25,178 nt of DNA from Firmicutes bacterium AF25-13AC. GTDB taxonomy: Bacteria; Bacillota; Clostridia; Lachnospirales; Lachnospiraceae. Positions 10,846 through 17,855 of the stretch are shown here, piece by piece. How positions within the stretch are numbered: the stretch's first letter is position 1; each line of letters begins with the position of its first letter. The notes below the pieces were generated by a model. It saw only the letters and a program-made list of their open reading frames with translations, was not told the origin of the DNA and did no database searches. Location of the stretch: positions 1 through 25,178 of the forward strand of contig QUFP01000047.1 of NCBI GenBank assembly GCA_003478935.1, given 5' to 3'. The translations under genes and the position numbers were made by a program.

Positions 10846-12600
10846 TTAGTTGTCCTCCTTTGCGGTATCTTTGGCAGATATATGTGCATTCCACATTTCC
10901 TTATAAAGTGGGCACGATGCAAGAAGCTCCTCATGTGTGCCATGTGCTGCTATATTTCCTTCATCCACAACAAATATCTGATCGCTGTCTTTGACTGTAG
11001 AAAGTCTGTGTGCAATAACAATGAGAGTCCTTCCTGCAACAAGCTTTGCAATAGAATTTTGCAAAATAGCTTCATTCTCAGGATCTGTGTACGCAGTCGC
11101 CTCGTCAAGAATAACAATTGGCGCATCTTTAAGCATAGCTCTTGCAATTGAGATACGCTGTCTCTCACCGCCTGACAAATGACCACCTGCTCCACCGACA
11201 ATTGTATCAAATCCATTTTCAAGCTGCATGATAAAATCATAGCAGCCGCTCTTTTTCGTTACGTCTATAATTTCTTCATCTGTTGCTTTCGGATTACCCT
11301 GTCTGATATTTTCTCGGACAGTTTCATTAAACAGATAATTGTCTTGTGCTACATATGCGATTTTTCGATTAAAATCAACAAGTGACATCTGTTTTATGTC
11401 AACACCGCCGATCTTGATACTTCCGCTATTTACATCCCAAAGAGAAGCAATCAGCTTTGCAATTGTGGATTTACCGCTTCCCGATGGGCCTACAATCGCA
11501 TTAACTGTGCCAGCATTCAACTTCATATTCACTCCGTGCAGGATTTCCCTTTCATGATAACCAAACTTGACATCGGTAAGTGTGATGGAATTATCCTTTG
11601 GAGCTGCTGTACTCTTTTCAGGTCTTTTAAGCTCTGGCTGTTTTAGAATTCCAACCACCTCATCAACAATCACACTGATTTTACCCAGATCATCAGTATA
11701 AGAACCTACTGTAATAATCGGTCCTACAATTCCAAGTGACAGAATGATACACATAACAAAACTTGAAATCGTCAGTGTTCCATTTTCCACATAATGTGCT
11801 CCAAATGGAAGAACTGTCAATAATGTATACGGTGTCACAACCATCAGCAGTGCATGAAAGATTGAGCAGCGTTTCATCCACGAAATAAAGGAATCTGCAT
11901 ATTCCATAGCTGCCTTTGTAAATTTGGCATAAGAGCTTTCCGTTTTTCCAAATGCTTTGATGACTTCAATTCCATCAATATATTCCACTGCTGCATCATT
12001 CAGCTCCTTTGTTGTCTTAACCGTTCTTTCAAAACTCGGTTTATAATCAATCATCATGCCAAAATAAGAAAGAAATCCAACCACCACCGGCACTAATGAC
12101 AATAATGCCAGTCTCCAATCTGTCATGAAGAAATAAATTAGGATAATGACCGGTGCCAGCAGATTAGAAGTAAATTCCGGTACAATATGTGCCAGTGTTG
12201 TCTCAATGCTGTCAATTCTTTCCACCATGATATTTTTAAATGTTCCTGATGGTGTATCCTTCACATATCCAAGCGGCACCCTCGCCAGCTTTTCACAGCA
12301 AGATTTTCGTATATTTGCAAGTACAGTAAACGTTGCTTTATGAGAGAGCGATGTAGAAAGTGAATGAAAAAGCTCTGCTATAATAAACGACAGCGCAATC
12401 CATATTGCCATAATCAGATATTCTTTAAATTCCTTACTGCCATCCAAAAACATTGTTACGACATTTGCGATAATAAAATATGGAATTATTTTGAAAATAA
12501 CATTTCCTACCGCAAGCACTACACTCCATACATAGGCACTTCTTTTTTGTCCCGCCCACTCCAGTATCCAACTGGCGGCAGACCTCTTCTTTTCTTTCAT
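10846..12600 (-). CDS. ABC exporter-type half transporter, subunit 1 of a heterodimer
   Basis: The 584-residue membrane-ATPase fusion has hydrophobic segments at about 25-50, 62-80, 142-180 and 250-300. Walker A GPSGSGKST is at 371-379, LSGGE at 475-479 and VILDE at 496-500, with the D-loop ATAYTDPENE and switch His in VIAHRLST. I placed the start at 12600 (MKEKKRSAAS), nine bases after GGGAG; the frame extends 14 codons further without a ribosome site. It lies downstream of the tetR gene and directly before its partner, so the three probably form one regulated unit. The substrate is unknown. Confidence 0.9.
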   Translation of the reverse strand: MKEKKRSAASWILEWAGQKRSAYVWSVVLAVGNVIFKIIPYFIIANVVTMFLDGSKEFKEYLIMAIWIALSFIIAELFHSLSTSLSHKATFTVLANIRKSCCEKLARVPLGYVKDTPSGTFKNIMVERIDSIETTLAHIVPEFTSNLLAPVIILIYFFMTDWRLALLSLVPVVVGFLSYFGMMIDYKPSFERTVKTTKELNDAAVEYIDGIEVIKAFGKTESSYAKFTKAAMEYADSFISWMKRCSIFHALLMVVTPYTLLTVLPFGAHYVENGTLTISSFVMCIILSLGIVGPIITVGSYTDDLGKISVIVDEVVGILKQPELKRPEKSTAAPKDNSITLTDVKFGYHEREILHGVNMKLNAGTVNAIVGPSGSGKSTIAKLIASLWDVNSGSIKIGGVDIKQMSLVDFNRKIAYVAQDNYLFNETVRENIRQGNPKATDEEIIDVTKKSGCYDFIMQLENGFDTIVGGAGGHLSGGERQRISIARAMLKDAPIVILDEATAYTDPENEAILQNSIAKLVAGRTLIVIAHRLSTVKDSDQIFVVDEGNIAAHGTHEELLASCPLYKEMWNAHISAKDTAKEDN

Positions 12601-12670
12601 GCAAACACACTCCCTTACTATAATTTTGCTCAGGCAATCCAAATTAGTTTTGGCTAACCTATCTATAATA

Positions 12671-12704
12671 AATAAGATGGCTCACCGGCATAAGCCACCT
12701 TATT
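12671..12704 (-). terminator. Hairpin between tetR and the ABC genes
   Basis: AATAAGATGGCT (12671-12682) pairs with AGCCACCTTATT (12693-12704) with one mismatch. On the minus strand the stem is followed by TATTATAG, a poor U tract, so it may be a leaky terminator that lowers transporter expression relative to the regulator, or an RNA-stability hairpin. Confidence 0.5.
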
Positions 12705-12721
12705 TTATTATTCTGAAAATC

Positions 12722-13360
12722 TTATTTATCTTCAGCCGGGAATTTGATATTCCACAATCGCTCCCAGCCACCAGTTTGAAATTCCCTTAACTGGTATACA
12801 TTTTTCTTTGCCGTTTCCCTATCCATGTCATGTTCAATAATCTGCAGTACTGATGAGAAAAATCCTGTATAAATCATATGCATAAGACTTTTGCTAACAG
12901 CTGGGAACTCTATTCCTGCATCACGCATTGTCTTCATATATTTCTGGCTTGCTTCCACCTCCCGCTCTACCATGTTATGGATAAAATCTTCGAACTTTCC
13001 GCTGTCTCCACATTTTAAGAGCAATCTAAAATTATCGTAGTGATCATATATATAATCGATCATCTGATCCATTCCATCACTTGAGGTTCCAGACATATTC
13101 CTTGTCTGCTCATCGGCAGAAAGCTCTACAAATTCAGCTAAGATTCCATCATATATTTCATAAATGTGCTCCACATAAGGATCTGTCAATGCATCAAAAA
13201 GCATTTCCTTCGTCGGATAGTACTTATAAAATGCTCCTGTTGTGAGTCCGGCATCTTTCACAATATTCCTCAAAGATGCTCCACTGAATCCGTCTTTTAA
13301 AAAATGTCTAAGTGCTGTGTCCAATATTTTTTCCTTGGTTTTCTCTGCCTTTACTGACAT
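12722..13360 (-). CDS. TetR-family repressor of the ABC transporter
   Basis: The 212-residue regulator has an N-terminal helix-turn-helix: TKEKILDTALRHFLKDGFSGASLRNIVKDAGLTTGAFYKYYPTKEMLFDAL contains the usual TetR core in which G-x-FYKYYPTKE closes the recognition helix. The remaining 150 residues are an all-helical ligand and dimer domain of undefined specificity. GGAGG lies nine bases before the ATG at 13360 (MSVKAEK); upstream in-frame starts are poorly placed. Its promoter contains an inverted repeat over the -10, consistent with autoregulation of the tetR-ABC unit. Confidence 0.9.
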   Translation of the reverse strand: MSVKAEKTKEKILDTALRHFLKDGFSGASLRNIVKDAGLTTGAFYKYYPTKEMLFDALTDPYVEHIYEIYDGILAEFVELSADEQTRNMSGTSSDGMDQMIDYIYDHYDNFRLLLKCGDSGKFEDFIHNMVEREVEASQKYMKTMRDAGIEFPAVSKSLMHMIYTGFFSSVLQIIEHDMDRETAKKNVYQLREFQTGGWERLWNIKFPAEDK

Positions 13361-13386
13361 ATGATTCATCCTCCAATGCTGCAAAA

Positions 13387-13441
13387 ATATAACAATGTTA
13401 TATCACACTGTTATATTAATTTTATCTATTGACATTGTCAA
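13387..13441 (-). promoter_or_regulatory. tetR promoter with inverted-repeat operator
   Basis: On the minus strand TTGACA (13436-13441) and TAATAT (13413-13418) are 17 bases apart. The core of an operator is the perfect repeat ATATAAC-AAT-GTTATAT (13387-13403), and a third GTTATAT half-site (13410-13416) overlaps the -10. The -35 also lies in a 15-base palindrome, ATTGACATTGTCAAT (13428-13442). Confidence 0.65.
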
Positions 13442-13731
13442 TAATACACATGATGTCTTATTGGACTTTTTTTCTCACTTAAGCCAGGAGGGACAGGGGC
13501 AATGGATCTTTTTGACTCCTTCATTCCTAGAAACTCCTGCTGAAAAATTGCGGATTTAATGCAACCTATATGTTTCTATTTTTTTATTGACAAACACTTG
13601 CAAAAATATCACCCTCGTGATATTCTCATAATATAAAGGAATACTTTAAGGTACAAAAGAAAAAGCCAGATAGCACAAAATACATCAGATAAGTACCGAA
13701 ATTCGGAACTACATAAAATGAGGACTTATTG
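13442..13731. other. Gap between tetR and the Rpn pseudogene
   Basis: No gene is seen. The gap holds interspersed repeat copy 2 (GGGACAGGGGCAAT at 13490-13503, preceded by AAGCCAGGA). It also holds a plus-strand promoter candidate, TTGCAA (13598-13603), 17 bases, TATTCT (13621-13626), whose spacer contains the perfect inverted repeat ATATCAC-CCTC-GTGATAT (13606-13623). A small palindrome CCGAAATTCGG lies at 13696-13706. Confidence 0.5.
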
Positions 13732-14350
13732 ATGAACGATAACTTAGAAACTGTACAATTATTACCCCTGACTTCTGATATCGTATTTAAACAGGTATTC
13801 GGTCAGGAAGAAAGTAAGCCATTTGTTGTGTTTTGACTTATACAAAGATTCCCGTTACTACAGAAGCTTTGTTCTTAAAGATGAAGAAACAAATGAAATA
13901 TACAGACAAACTTTCAAAATTTCATTCTTTGAGCTACGCAAAGCAGTCAGCGAATTATCTCAAACAAAAGAAGTTGAAACTTTTGAGCTTTCTGGCTTAA
14001 CTGCAAGAGATCAATGGGCACTATTTATTAACTCTGGTCAACAGGAGGTGTATGAAAAATTGGTTGAAGAAAACAAAACATTTGAGGAAGCATATGAGCG
14101 TCTGAAAAAAGCCAGCAGCGATGAAACATTAATGGCTATGTACCGAAACCGCGAAAAAGCAATACGCGACTGGAATGATTCCATAAACTCAGCCAGAAAG
14201 GACGGAGTACAACAGGGGGTGCAATTAGGCGAACAGCGTGTTAATATGCTTTATGAGAGATTATTAAAGGAAAATAGAGGCTCTGAAATTCCAAAAGCTA
14301 TTGCTGATCCAACATTTCGGACAAAATTATTTAACGAATATGGAATTTAA
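13732..14350 (+). pseudogene. Rpn/PD-(D/E)XK nuclease-transposase family protein, internally deleted and frameshifted
   Basis: The ATG at 13732 opens 34 codons whose sequence LLPLTSDIVFKQVFG is the N-terminal signature of Rpn-like (PD-(D/E)XK) recombination-promoting nucleases; the frame stops at a TGA at 13834. The next frame, open from about 13823, continues with CFDLYKDSRYYRSF and the typical C-terminal parts, including FKISFFELRKA and the LFNEYGI end. An intact family member has roughly 100 more residues between these halves, carrying the catalytic Asp and Glu-x-Lys, which are missing here. It therefore looks like a dead gene with a deletion and frameshift at about 13825-13836. A 175-codon reading frame from 13823 could still be translated. 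Confidence 0.75.
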
Positions 14351-14406
14351 GCTGGTGGGACCTGATGGCTCATTTACTAAGTGATAAAAAATAGGCTTCG
14401 CCTATT
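14351..14406 (-). terminator. Interspersed repeat copy ending in a minus-strand hairpin
   Basis: AATAGGC-TTC-GCCTATT (14390-14406) is a perfect hairpin; on the minus strand it is followed by TTTTTATC. The adjacent CCTGATGGCTCATT (14361-14374) and AAGTGATAAAAA (14379-14390) recur identically at 17048-17061 and 17064-17075, also next to a minus-strand terminator. It could end transcription coming from the truncated AraC gene. Confidence 0.65.
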
Positions 14407-14411
14407 CAACT

Positions 14412-14450
14412 CCCCTGCCCCTCAATCTTGAGGGGTGGGGTTTTCTTTTT
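14412..14450 (+). terminator. Terminator-like hairpin at the head of the IS91-type fragment
   Basis: CCCC (14412-14415) pairs with GGGG (14437-14440), and CCCCTCAA (14418-14425) with TTGAGGGG (14428-14435), followed by TTTTCTTTTT. It would stop read-through from the Rpn pseudogene; a hairpin near the end is also usual for IS91-type elements. Confidence 0.75.
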
Positions 14451-14475
14451 GTTACTTTTCCTGTATAATAGTCTT

Positions 14476-14661
14476 ATGAATATACTGCAAACTATTTTTA
14501 ACGATCATTATGAAGAAATGTTATATATTTTACAACCTCGTCAAGCCGTTATTAATAACGTTGACAAGATGATTAACTGTGGTGACCCCGCCTTCGGTGG
14601 TGCGATGTATGCCTGTTCCAAATGCGGCAATCTTAAATTTGTTCCCTTCCGCTGTATTTAA
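14476..14661 (+). mobile_element. IS91-family transposase, N-terminal fragment
   Basis: The 61-codon remnant begins MNILQTIFNDHYEEMLY and includes DKMINCGDPAFGGAMYAC-SKCG and FVPFRC, the start of the zinc-binding domain of IS91-like (Y2, rolling-circle) transposases common in Clostridia. Intact proteins run to roughly 400 residues; here the homology stops right after FVPFRC, where the sequence passes into the reverse complement of an AraC-type gene. Only the first zinc-ligand pair and one further Cys remain, and the Y2 catalytic domain is gone, so it cannot be active. The junction lies at about 14655-14661. Confidence 0.8.
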
Positions 14662-15180
14662 AATGTTACTGATCTTTTCTAGATTTACAGACAACAATTG
14701 CAGTATTCTTTTCATTTCGTCTGTAATCATGGAAAAATCAAGCGTAATGGTAATTCCATGATAATGCGATGTAGGAAATTCTGACACATGTCCAGATTTT
14801 TTCAAAGAACAAAATGACAAATCACCTGCCGCTATATAACCATATTCATTTTGTTCAAACACGCATTCGCAACGGCCTTCCATGCAATAGTTTATTTCCA
14901 TCACACTGGAAGCCGGCTTTTGCTCCTTGTTGCAATACTCCATATGCATATCGTTATAAACAAGATCAATCCCTGGAAACACATGATACAACGTAATCAT
15001 TCCTGTACCGCTCGCATTTTCTAAATGAAAACATTCACAGAACTTCATATCCTGTACCTTTTTACAAACTGATATACCATATAATTCAATACTTGTAAAA
15101 GAATCTGATGATTTTAATTCTCCATTCTTATCAGGTCTGGACTTCAATATAATTTCTGCAAGCTCATAAGCATTTTTCAT
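14530..15180 (-). pseudogene. AraC-type regulator, truncated by IS91-type sequence
   Basis: The frame encodes 216 residues. The first about 180 resemble the N-terminal sensing domain of a Clostridia AraC-family group (FPGIDLVYNDMHMEYC, SSVMEINYCMEGRCECVF, FPTSHYHGITITLDF). After about NLEKISNILNT the frame runs into antisense of the transposase fragment, giving an unrelated 35-residue tail. The C-terminal double helix-turn-helix domain, about 100 residues, is missing, so the product should not bind DNA. AAAGGA precedes the start by eight bases. It follows the hydrolase gene by 11 bases and was probably its operon's regulator. Confidence 0.8.
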
Positions 15181-15191
15181 AGATTTTTCCT

Positions 15192-16139
15192 TTATATCAT
15201 ATCCGTCTCTTTTCTACTCTTCCATTCTGCAACGGCATTTTTAACCCGTTTGTCAATATCCAAACGTGCTCTCTGGCATTCTTTCGGATATTTTCTTGCC
15301 CCCTGAAATGCCATTTTCATGAAGATTCCAGATCCAATCGGGAGCATTGTCTTTAACATACTCTCTGGAAAAATAAAATGTGTTCCATGCTCATAAATTA
15401 CAGACTCTAATCTGCATGTGTATGGATATTCTTTCATTCGCTGTCTCATTCGACGGATATATTTTGCAGTATCCCACAATACATCATCTTCAGCGCCAAT
15501 CAGCAATAATATTCCATTGATTTTTTCAATCTTGATCATCTCGTCTTCTGTGACTGGGTGAGCCTTTTCCGAATCATCAAACAGTTTTCTTGAATTAACC
15601 ATATCACCGGTTCGCTTTGTTTCTTTCTCAATTACCCTCCAGTAGTCTGGATGTTTATAGCAAAACGGCATATACGGAAGCGGTTCTCCTTTATAAGAAA
15701 AAAGAGATTCTCCTTCAATCGGCCATTCCTTACAGCCATCTTTTTTACCCTGCATAAATCCCTGCCAGATAAAGTCACTCGGTGTCAGACCAATCGTCAA
15801 TGTGATATCTTCAAAATAAGAAGCGGCAGTTAAAGCAAGTGTTCCTGTAGTAGATGCCCCGACAATTCCTATCTTCTGATTACCATTTGCTTTTAACCAG
15901 CTGATTGCTTTTTCTATGCGTTCCAGTGGATAATTATGATGTCCATAATCCTTTTTTCCAGGTGACATCGTCATCACATTAACACCGAGTTTATGTAGCC
16001 ATTTCACAGATGTACGCGCCAGATAATCCTCTGAATCATCTCCGATCATGGCAATCATTGCACAGTCTGAATCTGATTTACATTTCCAGTATGCACCATA
16101 AAATCCATCTGTTCCCACATCAAAATGTTTTTTCTTCAT
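15192..16139 (-). CDS. Alpha/beta hydrolase, acyl-CoA thioester hydrolase/BAAT C-terminal type
   Basis: The 315-residue cytoplasmic hydrolase shows a nucleophile elbow GASTTG with Ser96, a candidate Asp in GAEDDVLWDT (about 218-219) and a candidate His254 in EHGTHF. This order and spacing match the BAAT/acyl-CoA thioesterase C-terminal hydrolase group, which often lacks the N-terminal domain in Firmicutes. The substrate is unknown. Its ATG overlaps the methyltransferase stop by one base (TAATG), so the two are translated as a coupled pair; the truncated AraC gene follows. Confidence 0.8.
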   Translation of the reverse strand: MKKKHFDVGTDGFYGAYWKCKSDSDCAMIAMIGDDSEDYLARTSVKWLHKLGVNVMTMSPGKKDYGHHNYPLERIEKAISWLKANGNQKIGIVGASTTGTLALTAASYFEDITLTIGLTPSDFIWQGFMQGKKDGCKEWPIEGESLFSYKGEPLPYMPFCYKHPDYWRVIEKETKRTGDMVNSRKLFDDSEKAHPVTEDEMIKIEKINGILLLIGAEDDVLWDTAKYIRRMRQRMKEYPYTCRLESVIYEHGTHFIFPESMLKTMLPIGSGIFMKMAFQGARKYPKECQRARLDIDKRVKNAVAEWKSRKETDMI

Positions 16140-16798
16140 TATCTATCGCCCTTTCCAATAGGTTTTCTTACAACGCAATGCATCCTCATACCTTTGCGGA
16201 TTTCAAATCTTTCCACTTTTAGCCCTGCTTTTCTGCAACATTTCATAACCACATCTCTTGTTGGCGCTCGGACATCTCCGTGTCCACATATATTTGCCAG
16301 AGGCATTTCCAATGTATTCATCAGCCATACCAATACTTTATTATCACTTGTCACATCTCTCAGAATCAGTCTTCCATTTGGACGAAGACATCTTTTTACA
16401 CTGTCAAAAAATGCCTGTGGATTTGGATAATGATGGAAACTCATAGAACAAATAATTGCATCAAATGAATTGTTTTCAAATGGAAAGTTCTCACAGTCTC
16501 CTACAACAAATGTTGCATTTGGAATATTTTTCTTTTTTGCCTGTTCAATCATGGCTGGCGTCAGATCCAGTCCTGTATAATGTCGGTCTGGGTATTTTTC
16601 TGATAATAAAGAAATCATTGGAGCAGGTCCACAACCTGCATCCAATAAATTTCTGAACGACTCCTTCTCTAGCTCTGCCAGAATATCCGGATAATCCTTC
16701 TTACACATTTCGTAAATGCCAGCATGGTTACTTTCATATCTTCCAGCTGCTTTTGTAAATTCACTAATTGACAATTTTTTGTATTCTTCGTTTTTCAT
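16139..16798 (-). CDS. Class I SAM-dependent methyltransferase
   Basis: The 219-residue enzyme has motif I LLDAGCGPAP (residues 51-60), an acidic residue ending strand 2 (GLDLTPAMIEQA), the motif GDCENFPFENNSFDAIICSMSFHHYPNP and motif III-like LRPNGRLILRDV. This is the Methyltransf_11 pattern seen in enzymes acting on small molecules or quinone precursors; the acceptor cannot be told. GGAGG precedes the start by six bases. It leads the three-gene unit methyltransferase, hydrolase, regulator. Confidence 0.87.
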   Translation of the reverse strand: MKNEEYKKLSISEFTKAAGRYESNHAGIYEMCKKDYPDILAELEKESFRNLLDAGCGPAPMISLLSEKYPDRHYTGLDLTPAMIEQAKKKNIPNATFVVGDCENFPFENNSFDAIICSMSFHHYPNPQAFFDSVKRCLRPNGRLILRDVTSDNKVLVWLMNTLEMPLANICGHGDVRAPTRDVVMKCCRKAGLKVERFEIRKGMRMHCVVRKPIGKGDR

Positions 16799-16886
16799 GC
16801 CCTTCCTCCAATCACTGCATTTTTTTGCCTTGAATCCATATTCATCACTATCATGTATTAGTTTTATCTAACCCAATCTTTTAAAA

Positions 16887-16930
16887 AAACCGTGTGAAAA
16901 CAAAACTGTAATTTCACACGGTTTCTTTTC
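16887..16930. terminator. Strong bidirectional hairpin upstream of the methyltransferase
   Basis: A perfect 13-bp stem (16887-16899 with 16912-16924) has TTTT on the minus side and CTTTTC on the plus side. It insulates the methyltransferase operon from hsp20 read-through. The rest of 16799-17114 holds repeat copy 3 and the hsp20 terminator; no gene is seen. Confidence 0.75.
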
Positions 16931-17010
16931 TTATGCTTTCAGTATATCACTTTTATCCTGTTTCGCAACTAAATTTTGTCTCACTAATACTATTTATCAT
17001 TACAGTTTTT

Positions 17011-17076
17011 GAGCCAGGGTGACAGGGGCAATGGCTCTTTTATTGTCCCTGATGGCTCATTGCAAGTGATAAAAAT
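17011..17076. repeat. Interspersed intergenic repeat, copy 3 (longest)
   Basis: It starts GAGCCAGGGTGACAGGGGCAAT and then repeats TGGCTC twice, so GAGCCA pairs with TGGCTC in a hairpin. CCTGATGGCTCATT and AAGTGATAAAAA are shared exactly with 14361-14390. It ends against the hsp20 terminator. Confidence 0.75.
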
Positions 17077-17101
17077 AGGGCGCACCCTTTCGGATGCGCC
17101 C
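17071..17101 (-). terminator. hsp20 terminator
   Basis: GGGCGCA (17078-17084) pairs with TGCGCCC (17095-17101); on the minus strand TATTTTT follows. It lies 14 bases after the hsp20 stop codon. Confidence 0.88.
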
Positions 17102-17114
17102 TGTATAACAATAT

Positions 17115-17564
17115 TTATTCAATTGTAATGTGTTTCTTCTCTTCTACAACTGGCTTTGCTTCTTTCTTCGGAACAAACAGTGTCAGCATACCATGCTGGA
17201 ACTGTGCCTTGATATCCTCTTCGGTGATATCCTTACCAACATAGAAGCTTCTCTGGCATGATCCTGCATAACGCTCTCTTCTTAAATACTTGCCAGTCTT
17301 CTTATCCTGCTCGTCCTCGTCAAGACCTTTCTCAGCACTGACTACCAAATAACCATCCTTTAACTCTGCATGTACTTCATCTTTCTTGAAGCCTGGAAGA
17401 TCAATCTCTAACTGATAGCCGTCATCATATTCCTGAATATCAGTCTTCATCAGGTTTGCTGCGTTGTGACCATACAGCTTTCTCTCTGTCTTCTTGTCAT
17501 TAACATATGGAAAATCAAAGAAATCATCAAATACACTATTTGCAAAAATGCTCGGTACTAACAT
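17115..17564 (-). CDS. Small heat shock protein, Hsp20/alpha-crystallin family
   Basis: The 149-residue chaperone binds unfolding proteins without ATP. An aromatic N-terminal arm (SIFANSVFDDFFDFPY) precedes the alpha-crystallin domain, seen in DGYQLEIDLPGFKKDEV, LVVSAEK and the final strand GMLTLFVPK. The C-terminal tail ends in ITI, the I-x-I motif used for oligomer contacts. The frame opens at a TTG at 17570, but GGAG nine bases upstream supports the ATG at 17564 (MLVPSIF). A CIRCE operator and a consensus promoter lie about 190 bases upstream, so HrcA control is expected. Confidence 0.94.
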   Translation of the reverse strand: MLVPSIFANSVFDDFFDFPYVNDKKTERKLYGHNAANLMKTDIQEYDDGYQLEIDLPGFKKDEVHAELKDGYLVVSAEKGLDEDEQDKKTGKYLRRERYAGSCQRSFYVGKDITEEDIKAQFQHGMLTLFVPKKEAKPVVEEKKHITIE

Positions 17565-17628
17565 AATCAAAATCTCCTTTCAATGCTCCAAACTGGATTT
17601 TATACTTTAACATCTGCAGCGCCAGCTG

Positions 17629-17657
17629 CAATCTATTTTGACACTCCGGACACTGCC
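17629..17657. repeat. Interspersed repeat, partial copy in the hsp20 leader
   Basis: This stretch matches 9030-9058 at 27 of 29 positions. It is preceded by the small hairpin TGCAGC-GCCA-GCTGCA (17615-17630); a second hairpin, GCAGC-TTTC-GCTGC, lies at 17676-17689. All of it falls in the predicted 170-base untranslated leader of hsp20. Confidence 0.7.
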
Positions 17658-17745
17658 GATGTGGTATTTATTTTAGCAGCTTTCGCTGCAGAACTAAGGT
17701 TTTTAAGAGGCTTCCTTGTTGTTCCCCTTCCTTTGTTCTATGTGT

Positions 17746-17774
17746 ACTATAGCATTTATTGTTAGCACTGTCAA
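17746..17774 (-). promoter_or_regulatory. hsp20 promoter
   Basis: On the minus strand TTGACA (17769-17774) and TATAGT (17746-17751) are 17 bases apart. The -35 falls inside the CIRCE operator, so HrcA binding should block polymerase directly. Confidence 0.8.
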
Positions 17775-17788
17775 GAGGTGAGTGCTAA
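17762..17788. promoter_or_regulatory. CIRCE operator (HrcA binding site)
   Basis: TTAGCACTG, nine bases, GAGTGCTAA. This differs from the CIRCE consensus (TTAGCACTC-N9-GAGTGCTAA) at one base. It is known as the target of the HrcA repressor of class I heat shock genes. Confidence 0.93.
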
Positions 17789-17821
17789 TTATTTTGTGAA
17801 GATTTTGTGAACAATTGGATT

Positions 17822-17855
17822 GGAGCCACTGGGGACATACGGTAGCTCATTTACT
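17822..17855. repeat. Interspersed repeat copy overlapping the kinase-like gene end
   Basis: GGAGCCACTGGGGACA and TAGCTCATTTACT resemble the other copies (GAGCCA...GGGACA and GGCTCATTTACT). GAGCTAC pairs with GTGGCTC. The stop codon and last codons of the cytidylate-kinase-like gene lie inside it. Confidence 0.6.

Noticed and set aside
10309..11151. 280-codon plus-strand open frame opposite the ABC transporter genes
   Set aside because: It is antisense to two well-supported genes, lacks a ribosome site and has no recognisable domain.
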